DNA of 42,481 nucleotides from Bacteroidales bacterium. GTDB lineage: Bacteria > Bacteroidota > Bacteroidia > Bacteroidales > UBA932. The notes under the pieces were generated by a model, which had not been told where the DNA came from, ran no database searches, and worked only from the letters and a program-made list of their open reading frames with translations. Shown here in pieces: positions 17,885-25,649 of the stretch (the first letter of the stretch is position 1; every line of letters starts with the position of its first letter). The stretch lies in NCBI GenBank assembly GCA_017651465.1, contig JAGCCX010000083.1, positions 1 to 42,481 of the forward strand. The letters run 5' to 3'. Both the position numbers and the translations under genes were made by a program.

Positions 17885-20800
17885 TTAGAATGTAATGTCC
17901 ACGCCGAAGGTGAAGGTCTTGGCATACGGATACAAGCAGTCGCCGTATGCGGAGGTCGTCGCCACTTCGGGATCCACAGTGTTGCAGTATTTCTTCATCG
18001 GAGAGAGATAGAACAGGTTTTCTCCGCTGAAATAGAGTCGGCACTTCTTGATGGCTGAAGCCTTGAAAGGAATGGAGTAACCCAGGGTGAGGTTCTTCAG
18101 ACGCAGGTAGGCCGCGTTTTGCAGGTAGCGGTCGTTGACGACGCTGTTCTTCACGAGCTGTGCACGCTGGCGGGGGAAATATCCATCAGGGTTCTCTTCG
18201 GTCCAGCAATTTGCCTGCAGGGTGGTCGGGATGAACGTAGGCCTTCTATAGGAATAAGGGCCCCAGAAGTAAACGCAGTTGGCATCGGGATACCAGTCAC
18301 ATTTGCCCACGCCCTGGAAGAAGACACTCAGGTCTATTCCGTTCCAGGAGAAGTCGCTCTTGAGGGAATAGCGGTAGCGGGGCAGGCTGTTTCCGATCAC
18401 GCGGCGGTCGCCGGGATCATCAAGGGTGTTGGAACCCGTATTGATGGACTTCTTGCCATCCTTCACATGCGTGTCACCGTCAAGGTTCTCAAACTTCATA
18501 TCACCGGCAAGTACCTTGTTATAAGGAGCCTTGCAATCGAGTTCAGCCTTGTTGACGACGCTCAGGTCGTATTCTTCGGCCCATTGAGCGGCCTCTTCAT
18601 CGGAGCCGAACAAGCCTAATACGTGGTAGCCCCAGATCTCGCCCAGAGTCTTGCCAACATAATTGTCGGTAAGCAGGTTGGTGGGGTTGTTGAACTTGGT
18701 GATCTTGGTGATATTGTCGCCCAGGGTGGCGCTTATGCCGTAGTGGAGGGGCTTGCCGCCAAGTTTCACGGCATCGTGCCAGCTTACCATAATCTCGTAT
18801 CCGGTAGTGCGCAGGTCGGCGGCATTCTCCTTCGGGGCGCTCTCACCGTAAACGTTGGGAAGCGTCATCGACTTGGTGAGCATATCCTTGGTGTCACGGA
18901 TGTAAGCGTCGGCCGTGATGTTCAGGCGGTCCCTGAAGAATCCAAGGTCAACACCGGCATTGTAGGAAATCACGGTCTCCCAGGTCAGGCCACTGGAAAC
19001 GGGAGACGACATCGTGGCGCGCTGCGCAGCATCGGTCCCGTTGAAGGTGTAAGAAAGTTTGGCAAGGGAGATGGTGTCGAAATAGTAGTAGTTATCGACC
19101 TGCTGGTTGCCCAGGGTACCGTAGCTGAGACGCAGTTTAGCCTTGTTCCAGGTGTCTTTCAAGGGCGCCCAGAAAGGTTCCTCGCTGATGCGCCAGCCCA
19201 CGGATGCCGAGGGGAAGAAGCCCCAGCGGTGACTCTTCGGGAAGCGGGAGGTTCCGTCATAACGTCCGGAGATCTCGAGCAGGTATCTTTCAGCGTAGTT
19301 ATAGTTGATACGCCCAAAGAAGCCGAGAGTACGGTAGGCGCTGTTGGACTCGGCGAGGGTTGAGATTTCCGTGGCTGAGGCCAGGTTGATGTAAGAGAGA
19401 GACTCGCTCAGCGAACCTTTCTGGTGTACCGTCAGGTTTGATGAACGGTAGTCGTCGAAGTTGGCGCCGAGGGTGGCGGCGACATTGTGATTGCCGAACG
19501 ATCCGTCATATGAGAAGTAGCCGTTGGCAACGTGGCCGTCCCGGTAGTAGCGCACCTCGCGATAGAAGTCATACACGGAACCGTTGCTGAAATAGCCTCC
19601 GGTGAGCCCGTTACCCACGTACATACGCTTGTTGGCGTTGTCGTAGCTGTTGGGGGTCGGAAGGCTGCGGTAGGTATTCACATTGTCGTTGCGGCGATAG
19701 GTGTAGTCGGCGACGAATTTCAGTCCTTTGGCGATGCTGAAGGTGAAGCGGTTGGTCAGGGTCAGGGCGTTTTTGATGTGGGCATTCGTGTTGGTATCGC
19801 TCATCCACACGCCGCCGCGGCCGCTGAACAGAGGAGAGGTTGCTCCGTACATAAAGCCCGGTTGCATATTCACGGTGCCGTCGGGATTGAAGGGAACATA
19901 GAAAGGACCGACGTTCTGCGTCGTGTTCCACAGGATACCAGCCTCAACGAGGCCGCCCAGTCCGTCCTGCTCCCAGAATCCACCGTACCGGTAGTTGGAC
20001 CTTTCGTATGCGATGTTGTTGGAATAGTGCAGCCAGGGGGTGATTTCCGCATTAAGTTTGGCGCGGAAGGAATAGTTGTCGACCTTGTCTTCCGCCGCCT
20101 GGTTGAACAGGCCTTCGCGGTACAGGTAACGGCCGCTCACATAATAGTTCATCTTCTGGGTGCCGCCCTTGACGGAGACGTTGTGCTCCGTCTCGGGACG
20201 AGTCCTCTTGAACAGGTATCCGTACCAGTCGAAATTGCCGAGGTAGAGGTAAGTGTAGGTGTTGGTCACGTCGGGAATGACCCACGGACGCGAGGGATCC
20301 TCGGTCACATCGTTCCTGCGGTCGTACATCATTTGGATCTGCGCCTCAGAGAATGTCCAGGCGTCGTTACCCTGGAATATCTGGTTGAACGAGTTCGTCA
20401 TTGTGATGTAGTCGTACGCGGTGGTGATGAAGTCCGTCGAGGTGGTGTTGCTGGCGATGGAGTAGCGACCGTTGTAGTTGATGGATGCCCTGCCTTCCTC
20501 ACCGACGCCGCTCTTGGTGTTGACCAAAATCACGCCCGCGGAAGCCTTTGCTCCGTAGATGGCACAGGCGGAGGCGTCCTTAAGCACGGAGATGCTCTCG
20601 ATGTCATTCGGGTTCACGAGCGACAGGCTGCCCTCCACGCCGTCCACCAGAACAAGCGGGCTGCCGGAGTTCAGGGAAACCTTTCCTCGGACGGACACGC
20701 TGTATTCGGTAGCTTCGATGGAACCGTTCCCGTTAGTGAGGATAATGGAAGGATCAGCACCCTGGAGGGCCATTGCCGTATTAGTGACGGGACGCTGGTT

Positions 20801-21445
20801 GAGAGTCGCGCCGTCGATTACGGAAACGGCACCGGTCACGTTCACCTTTTTCTGGGTACCGTAACCCACCACCACGACTTCGTCGAGCAGGTTCATCGAA
20901 TCGTCGAATTCGACTCTGATATGGCCTTCGTTGCCATTAACCGTAATCTCCTGGTCGGAATAGCCGATGTAGGAAACGACGAGGGTCGCGGGGAATTTGA
21001 CGTCCTTGAGCGCAAAACTTCCGTCGGAGCCGGAGATAAATCCAAGATTTGTGCCCTTGACGAGTATACCGGCTCCCATAAGCGGATCCCCGTTCTCATC
21101 CAGCACAACGCCGGTGACTTGAGCGGGTTTTGTCTTAGGTTCGCCTTTGCTGACGGAAATGCTCTTCCCGTCGATGATGTAGGTCACTTGCTGGCCTGCG
21201 AAAATCTGGTCCAGCACGTCCGTGATAGATGCTCCGGAAGCGTTGACGCTAATTACCTTGTTGAGATCCACGTCGCCCGAATTAACGGATACCGAGTATC
21301 CGTGGGCTCGGTTCAGTGCGGTAATAGCATCGCTAACCTTCACATTCTTCAAAGACAGATTAACCTGAGCACTCGCGCCGATGCTGAGCACCAAAGCAGC
21401 GAATGTCAGAATAAGTGGCTTGAAAAAGCTTTTTTTGGTTAACAT
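17885..21445 (-). CDS. SusC/RagA family TonB-dependent receptor with STN signalling domain
   Basis: 1186 residues. Signal peptide to about ASA(25). Residues about 28-100 are an STN domain (VNLSLKNVKVSDAITALNRA) that contacts a FecR-type anti-sigma factor across the periplasm. Residues about 108-195 are a carboxypeptidase-regulatory-like beta-sandwich (VTGVVLDENGDPLMGAGILV). A SusC hallmark TonB-box area (LLDEVVVVGYGTQKKVNVTG) leads into the plug, with NPNDIESISVLKDASACAIY, and the rest is a 22-strand barrel ending FTFGVDITF with a terminal aromatic. It imports ligand delivered by SusD using TonB energy. The STN domain plus the sigma/FecR genes directly upstream point to trans-envelope signalling, in which ligand binding frees the sigma factor. 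Starts 17 bases after the fecR stop. Confidence 0.97.
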   Translation of the reverse strand: MLTKKSFFKPLILTFAALVLSIGASAQVNLSLKNVKVSDAITALNRAHGYSVSVNSGDVDLNKVISVNASGASITDVLDQIFAGQQVTYIIDGKSISVSKGEPKTKPAQVTGVVLDENGDPLMGAGILVKGTNLGFISGSDGSFALKDVKFPATLVVSYIGYSDQEITVNGNEGHIRVEFDDSMNLLDEVVVVGYGTQKKVNVTGAVSVIDGATLNQRPVTNTAMALQGADPSIILTNGNGSIEATEYSVSVRGKVSLNSGSPLVLVDGVEGSLSLVNPNDIESISVLKDASACAIYGAKASAGVILVNTKSGVGEEGRASINYNGRYSIASNTTSTDFITTAYDYITMTNSFNQIFQGNDAWTFSEAQIQMMYDRRNDVTEDPSRPWVIPDVTNTYTYLYLGNFDWYGYLFKRTRPETEHNVSVKGGTQKMNYYVSGRYLYREGLFNQAAEDKVDNYSFRAKLNAEITPWLHYSNNIAYERSNYRYGGFWEQDGLGGLVEAGILWNTTQNVGPFYVPFNPDGTVNMQPGFMYGATSPLFSGRGGVWMSDTNTNAHIKNALTLTNRFTFSIAKGLKFVADYTYRRNDNVNTYRSLPTPNSYDNANKRMYVGNGLTGGYFSNGSVYDFYREVRYYRDGHVANGYFSYDGSFGNHNVAATLGANFDDYRSSNLTVHQKGSLSESLSYINLASATEISTLAESNSAYRTLGFFGRINYNYAERYLLEISGRYDGTSRFPKSHRWGFFPSASVGWRISEEPFWAPLKDTWNKAKLRLSYGTLGNQQVDNYYYFDTISLAKLSYTFNGTDAAQRATMSSPVSSGLTWETVISYNAGVDLGFFRDRLNITADAYIRDTKDMLTKSMTLPNVYGESAPKENAADLRTTGYEIMVSWHDAVKLGGKPLHYGISATLGDNITKITKFNNPTNLLTDNYVGKTLGEIWGYHVLGLFGSDEEAAQWAEEYDLSVVNKAELDCKAPYNKVLAGDMKFENLDGDTHVKDGKKSINTGSNTLDDPGDRRVIGNSLPRYRYSLKSDFSWNGIDLSVFFQGVGKCDWYPDANCVYFWGPYSYRRPTFIPTTLQANCWTEENPDGYFPRQRAQLVKNSVVNDRYLQNAAYLRLKNLTLGYSIPFKASAIKKCRLYFSGENLFYLSPMKKYCNTVDPEVATTSAYGDCLYPYAKTFTFGVDITF

Positions 21446-21462
21446 ATAGTATAGAATTAGGG

Positions 21463-22410
21463 TTATTTAGATTGTAAATAAATGGTCTTTCCGGAGCGTT
21501 TGACGCTCATTTTGCCGTCTGAACTCATCACGGCCAGAATCTGGTCGAGGGTTTCGTCGTTGGTGAAGATGGAGAAATAGCGCCTGGAGGCCAACTTCTC
21601 GTCAAGGACTATGATTTCGCAGTTGAAGCGGCGGGACAGGTCCGCTGCAATATCCGCCATTTCCATATCAAAGAAATGAAGCGAATTGTCTTCGAAGAAG
21701 GCCTTATAACCAGAGGGGTTGAAGCGGATAACATCAAGTTTGTCGTTTTCGCGGTTGTATTTCATTTGGTCCCCGGGCTTCAGCCGTACTACCCTTGTGT
21801 CGTTCCGTACAGACACGCTGGCCTCAACGCTACCATCCATCAGAAGTAATTCAGCCGTATGTTCCTGGGCAAAATTCTTAAAGTTGAACGAGGTGCCCAG
21901 CACCTTGATGTCAACGCCCTTGGATTTGATGATGAATGGATGCTCGGGATCTTTTGCCACGTCCAGATATGCCTCTCCGTCCATAAAGACGGTGCGGCTG
22001 GCCCCTGAGAACGTTGCCGGATACGTCAGGCGGCTTCCTGAATTGATGTGAAGCACCGTACCGTCGGAGAGTGTTACCGTCTGCTTTTCGCCGAAGGGCA
22101 CGCTCACTTCTACCCACTCTATAGCGGCTATGCGTTCTTCTCCTGTGCTCAGGCCGGCCTTATAAGAAATAGGCAAGGCTATCAGAAGAGCAATCACAGC
22201 TGCAGCCGCTATGATATAAGGATAAATCTTTTTGAATATGGTTTGACTGCGGTTTTGCTGACCCGACGCTGAAAGGCACTCGTCGAAAAGACTCCGGAGG
22301 GAGTCGTCGAGTTCCTGCGACCTGCTGTTGGTACAGATGTATTTCTGTACCTCTTCCTCTTCACTTAAGGAGAGGCGGTCGTAAAAATAATCGTTTAATT
22401 TATTCTTCAC
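21463..22410 (-). CDS. FecR-type anti-sigma factor
   Basis: 315 residues from a GTG start at 22410. A cytoplasmic N-terminus of about 60 residues (DRLSLSEEEEVQKYI) would bind the sigma factor. One membrane segment lies about 63-85 (IYPYIIAAAAVIALLIALPI). The periplasmic FecR domain spans about 105-210 (VSVPFGEKQTVTLSDGTVLH, INSGSRLTYP, MDGEAYLDVAKDPEHPFIIK). A DUF4974-type C-terminal domain at about 245-312 (FFDMEMADIAADLSRRFNCE) resembles STN domains and probably meets the SusC STN domain. It sits between the sigma gene (48-base gap) and susC (17-base gap), so the signalling chain is complete in gene order. Confidence 0.95.
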   Translation of the reverse strand: MKNKLNDYFYDRLSLSEEEEVQKYICTNSRSQELDDSLRSLFDECLSASGQQNRSQTIFKKIYPYIIAAAAVIALLIALPISYKAGLSTGEERIAAIEWVEVSVPFGEKQTVTLSDGTVLHINSGSRLTYPATFSGASRTVFMDGEAYLDVAKDPEHPFIIKSKGVDIKVLGTSFNFKNFAQEHTAELLLMDGSVEASVSVRNDTRVVRLKPGDQMKYNRENDKLDVIRFNPSGYKAFFEDNSLHFFDMEMADIAADLSRRFNCEIIVLDEKLASRRYFSIFTNDETLDQILAVMSSDGKMSVKRSGKTIYLQSK

Positions 22411-22458
22411 ACTTATTAAACGTATGAAGAACTTGAAATACGTAATTGAAGCCGATGA

Positions 22459-22992
22459 TTAATTCAGATAAATCGAGACTTCTTTTTTGGCCAACTCAAG
22501 GTGCTTCTGTACCGTGCGGACCGAGATGCCCATACGGGCGGCTATTTCATCATCGGAAAGACCGTTTAACTTGCTCATCCTGAACACCTCCGATCGTTTT
22601 TTCGGCATCTTGGCCAAGACTGAATTGAGCACGGGCATCATAGCCTCGGGCTGAATGCCGTCGGATATCCTTTCGGGTATGTCCAGCCCGCGGTCAACGT
22701 GGCTTTCCCACTTGGAGCGCAACGTGCTGACTACTTCGTTGCGGGCGCAGATGAACAGCCAGTTTTTAAACGATGTTTTGTTTTCAAACGATGGTTTGGA
22801 CGACAACAAACGCAAGAAGATATTCTGGACTATGTCTTCTGCCTTCGCCTTTTCTTTGATAAGGCCTGTCACGAATCGGCGCAACCCCGGGGAATAGCGT
22901 TTATAGATCTCAGCAAAGGCCCCCATATCCCCATCGGCCATAGCCTTGATGAGGACATTATCGTCGGTCTTTCCCTGAGATCTGAATGACAT
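22459..22992 (-). CDS. ECF RNA polymerase sigma factor (FecI-like)
   Basis: 177 residues, the usual size. Region 2 is at about 24-95 (MGAFAEIYKRYSPGLRRFVT, AEDIVQNIFLRLL, KNWLFICARNEV), region 4 at about 118-172 (LNSVLAKMPKKRSEVFRMSK and DDEIAARMGISVRTVQKHLE, the helix-turn-helix). It lacks region 3, as all ECF sigma factors do. The neighbours FecR and STN-bearing SusC make it the effector of ligand sensing for this locus. No TAnnTTTG box is seen in the 33 bases upstream or in the end of the preceding gene, so basal expression may depend on read-through from the FAD oxidoreductase gene, an ECF promoter I cannot recognise, or autoregulation. Confidence 0.96.
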   Translation of the reverse strand: MSFRSQGKTDDNVLIKAMADGDMGAFAEIYKRYSPGLRRFVTGLIKEKAKAEDIVQNIFLRLLSSKPSFENKTSFKNWLFICARNEVVSTLRSKWESHVDRGLDIPERISDGIQPEAMMPVLNSVLAKMPKKRSEVFRMSKLNGLSDDEIAARMGISVRTVQKHLELAKKEVSIYLN

Positions 22993-23025
22993 CTTACTAT
23001 ATATGAAACAGTGTCGCGAACAAGC

Positions 23026-24438
23026 TTACTCAGGCAGATAGACCCCGTCTTCCTTGAGTGTTTTGACGAGGAGGTCCGGGTCGAGCTGTTTGGGGCCAAC
23101 GCCTTCGCGTACGGCAAGCGCAGCGGCGGTACCAGCAGCCTGTCCCATTGCAAAGCACGGCGGGATGACACGGATCGCAGCCATCACAGGTCGCTCGGCG
23201 GCGGCGCAGCGGCCGGCGCACAGCAGGTTGTCAACCTTCTGGGGCAGCAGGGCACGGTAAGGGAAGTAATAGGGGTCGTTGGTGTTGCGGGCCACATATT
23301 CGACATAGCCTTTGCGGTGAATGTCCATATGGTTGGCACAGCAGAACACCGGATCGGGGTACTTGACAGAATTCTTTGCGTCTTCCGTAGTGACTGTATA
23401 CTCGCCCACTATACGGCGTGTCTCCCGTATGCCCAGCTGCTCGGCGGTGGAAGCAAGCTCGCAGTTCTCGCAGCCCTTGACATACTTACGCAGGAACTTG
23501 ACTATGATGGCCGCCTGGGCACGTCCATCCACCTCGGCGTCGGTGATTTGCTTGGGATCAAGGCCGTCAACGCCGTCGCTCTGGGCCATATTTACCGTGG
23601 CTGTGCCGTCAAGATTCTGGAACAGAGCTATCTTCTGGCGCCACATCGGGAACTCACCGGCTTCGCGGGCGGCAATAATCTCGCGCATATAGAACTGGCC
23701 TTCAAAATCATCAGCTTTCTTGCAGGCCTCGTTGTGGGCGTCCATAGCCTTCCAGTCCACTCCGCGAACTACAAAGAAGAGGCTGCTGGCCTGAATGTCT
23801 CCGGATCCGTCGCCGTACACATAGGGGGCGCCGGCCTGGAACGCTACGTCACCGTCTCCTGTGCAGTCGATATAGTTCTTGGCGGTTATTTTCCAGATAC
23901 CGTCCTTGGTGGCAAAGTAAGCGGCTGTAATCTTGCCGCCCTTGGTATCGGCCTTCACGAAGAGCAGGTGGTAGAGCAGCTCAACTCCAGCCTCTTTGCA
24001 AAATTCTTCGGTGGTGCGCTTAAGGCACTCATAGTCGAAGGTGGTAAGGCCGTGATGGCCCTTGTCCCGGTAAGCCGAAAAAGAACCTATCTGCGCATTG
24101 AGCGGGTGGATGGCGCCTCCCTGGGCTTCCATACGGTTCACGAGCTCCTCGTAGAATCCCCTTATAAGCATAGTCTTGCCATCAGGCGTAGTGGATGACA
24201 TAAACGGCGCCACAAGGCCAGCGGTGGCCATTCCTCCAAGATATCCTCCCCTTTCGGCCAGTATGGTCTTGGCTCCGTGGCGCGCTGCGCACACGGCCGA
24301 GCCTATGCCGGCGGGACCGCCACCAACGACCAGAACATCGCAGTCGAAACTACGTGTAACTGTAAACTTAACTTCGTTTTGATTGGCGCAGGAGGCCAGC
24401 AAAAGAGCGGCGGCGGCGCAGACTAAGATTCTGTTCAT
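23026..24438 (-). CDS. Lipoprotein FAD-dependent oxidoreductase (FAD_oxidored family)
   Basis: 470 residues. The N-terminus is a lipoprotein signal (MNRILVCAAAALLLASC, Cys17). After it comes an FAD-binding Rossmann motif, CDVLVVGGGPAGIGSAVCAA followed by AERGGYLGGMAT. Further motifs are NYIDCTGDGDVAFQAGA in the middle and NLLCAGRCAAAERPVMAAIR then CFAMGQAAGTAAALAV near the C-terminus, typical of the FAD_oxidored family (PF12831). Natural substrates of this secreted Bacteroidota group are mostly unknown; an electron acceptor and the route of FAD loading outside the cytoplasm are open points. It has its own promoter-like element and ends 33 bases before the sigma gene of the SusCD locus, so it may be part of that locus or merely upstream of it. 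Confidence 0.85.
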   Translation of the reverse strand: MNRILVCAAAALLLASCANQNEVKFTVTRSFDCDVLVVGGGPAGIGSAVCAARHGAKTILAERGGYLGGMATAGLVAPFMSSTTPDGKTMLIRGFYEELVNRMEAQGGAIHPLNAQIGSFSAYRDKGHHGLTTFDYECLKRTTEEFCKEAGVELLYHLLFVKADTKGGKITAAYFATKDGIWKITAKNYIDCTGDGDVAFQAGAPYVYGDGSGDIQASSLFFVVRGVDWKAMDAHNEACKKADDFEGQFYMREIIAAREAGEFPMWRQKIALFQNLDGTATVNMAQSDGVDGLDPKQITDAEVDGRAQAAIIVKFLRKYVKGCENCELASTAEQLGIRETRRIVGEYTVTTEDAKNSVKYPDPVFCCANHMDIHRKGYVEYVARNTNDPYYFPYRALLPQKVDNLLCAGRCAAAERPVMAAIRVIPPCFAMGQAAGTAAALAVREGVGPKQLDPDLLVKTLKEDGVYLPE

Positions 24439-24462
24439 ATTATTAATTATGTTTCTAATCTG

Positions 24463-24493
24463 CTAAGTTATCGAAAAAAACAGAAATAACAAA
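24463..24493 (-). promoter_or_regulatory. Bacteroidota-type promoter for the FAD oxidoreductase gene
   Basis: On the minus strand TTTG (24493-24490) is followed after 19 bases by TAACTTAG (24470-24463), one mismatch from the -7 consensus TAnnTTTG. This is the only site in the window where I see both elements at the expected spacing. The expected start of transcription is about 20 bases before the ATG at 24438. Confidence 0.55.
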
Positions 24494-24503
24494 ACCGTAA
24501 GCA

Positions 24504-25106
24504 TCAATACAGCAGCAGTCCCAGCACTGCTCCGGCCACGATGACCAATATCGGATTGACCTTGCCCCAATACGAAGCCACGAAGGCGGCGCCCAGCAGG
24601 CACCAGCTCTTCCAGTCGGCAAAGTTTTCTCTCACCAGCGAGAATGACGGCACGCAACCCGCCCAGGCCACGCGCACCACCAAAATTACGGCCGCAGCGC
24701 CGATGAGTCCTGCCACGGCCGGCCTGAGCCAGCCCATAGTGCCGTCGAACAGGCTGCTGTCTTTGAACTTGGTGTAGAACTTGACTATCGCCAGCACAAT
24801 AAAGAACGAAGGCAGCATCAGCGCAAGAGTTGCTACGCCGGAGCCCAGGACTCCCATCCATTGCAGCCCGGTGGCCTCGTGCAGTACGCTGTAGCCCACG
24901 TATGTAGCGGCGTTTATGCCTATGGGGCCGGGAGTCATCTGCGATACTGCCACTATGTCGGTGAACGCGCTTTCGCTGATCCACTCGTGCGCCACCACCA
25001 CCTGCGTCTGCAGCAGGGAGAGCATCGCATAGCCCCCGCCGAAGGTGAAGGCTCCTACCAGGAAGAAGGTCCAGGCGAGCTGCAGAAGAAGAGTCAGCGT
25101 TTCCAT
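24504..25106 (-). CDS. Chromate transporter family protein, second half of a split pair
   Basis: 200 residues from the ATG at 25106. The CHR signature is present: LVGAFTFGGGYAMLSLLQTQ and VAVSQMTPGPIGINAATYVG, followed by about six membrane segments ending AVLGLLLY. The family (PF02417) is made either as one long protein with two CHR halves or as two short proteins. This is the short form, overlapping its partner at 25094-25648 by 13 bases, so the two are likely co-translated and form one antiporter-like complex. Chromate export is known for some members; the substrate here is not shown. Confidence 0.9.
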   Translation of the reverse strand: METLTLLLQLAWTFFLVGAFTFGGGYAMLSLLQTQVVVAHEWISESAFTDIVAVSQMTPGPIGINAATYVGYSVLHEATGLQWMGVLGSGVATLALMLPSFFIVLAIVKFYTKFKDSSLFDGTMGWLRPAVAGLIGAAAVILVVRVAWAGCVPSFSLVRENFADWKSWCLLGAAFVASYWGKVNPILVIVAGAVLGLLLY

Positions 25107-25648
25107 TTCTGATTGAAGTAAGTTACGCTGAATCCCAGCACTATAACGCACAGCAGTATATATATGGGCGAGACGTTGAGGAACGCCACCAGAAGGAGCG
25201 AAGCCGCCGCGATGAGCCATTTCCACCAGCTGGTGCAGGCCTTGCGCGCCATATTGATCATAGGCACCGCTATGAGGCTGATGACAACCGGCCTGATGCC
25301 CTTGAACGCCCGCTCCACCCAAGGATTGTCCCTGAATGCCGAGAAGAACATAGCCAGCGCGAGGATGATAACAAAAGACGGGGTGACCGAACCCAGCGTT
25401 GCCGCAATACTGCCGGCTACTCCCCTCAGGCGGTAGCCCGCGAATATTGAGATATTGACGGCCATTACGCCCGGAGCGCTCTGCGAGAGTGCCACTATGT
25501 CGGGCAGTTCGTCATCGGAGATCCAGCCCCTTCGCGACATCTCCCTCTGGATGATGGGAATCATTGCATACCCGCCGCCTATCGTGAACGCCCCTATCTT
25601 GGCGAACACGGCAAAAATCTGCAGCAGCGATACTTTCTTTCCCTCCAT
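25094..25648 (-). CDS. Chromate transporter family protein, first half of a split pair
   Basis: 184 residues. The N-terminus has the CHR motif FAKIGAFTIGGGYAMIPIIQ, then DIVALSQSAPGVMAVNISIF, and five to six hydrophobic segments follow. Starts one base after the stop of the propeller lipoprotein gene and overlaps the second half downstream by 13 bases. The order exodeoxyribonuclease III, propeller lipoprotein, CHR, CHR makes one probable operon, though the genes have no obvious shared role. Confidence 0.9.
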   Translation of the reverse strand: MEGKKVSLLQIFAVFAKIGAFTIGGGYAMIPIIQREMSRRGWISDDELPDIVALSQSAPGVMAVNISIFAGYRLRGVAGSIAATLGSVTPSFVIILALAMFFSAFRDNPWVERAFKGIRPVVISLIAVPMINMARKACTSWWKWLIAAASLLLVAFLNVSPIYILLCVIVLGFSVTYFNQKWKR

Positions 25649-25649
25649 T

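Noticed and set aside
19532-21442. A 636-codon open frame on the plus strand across susC, with similar long plus-strand frames across susD, cysS and the GLUG genes
   Set aside because: They lie exactly opposite clear conserved genes and their translations have no signal, domain or motif; a result of codon usage in GC-rich third positions.
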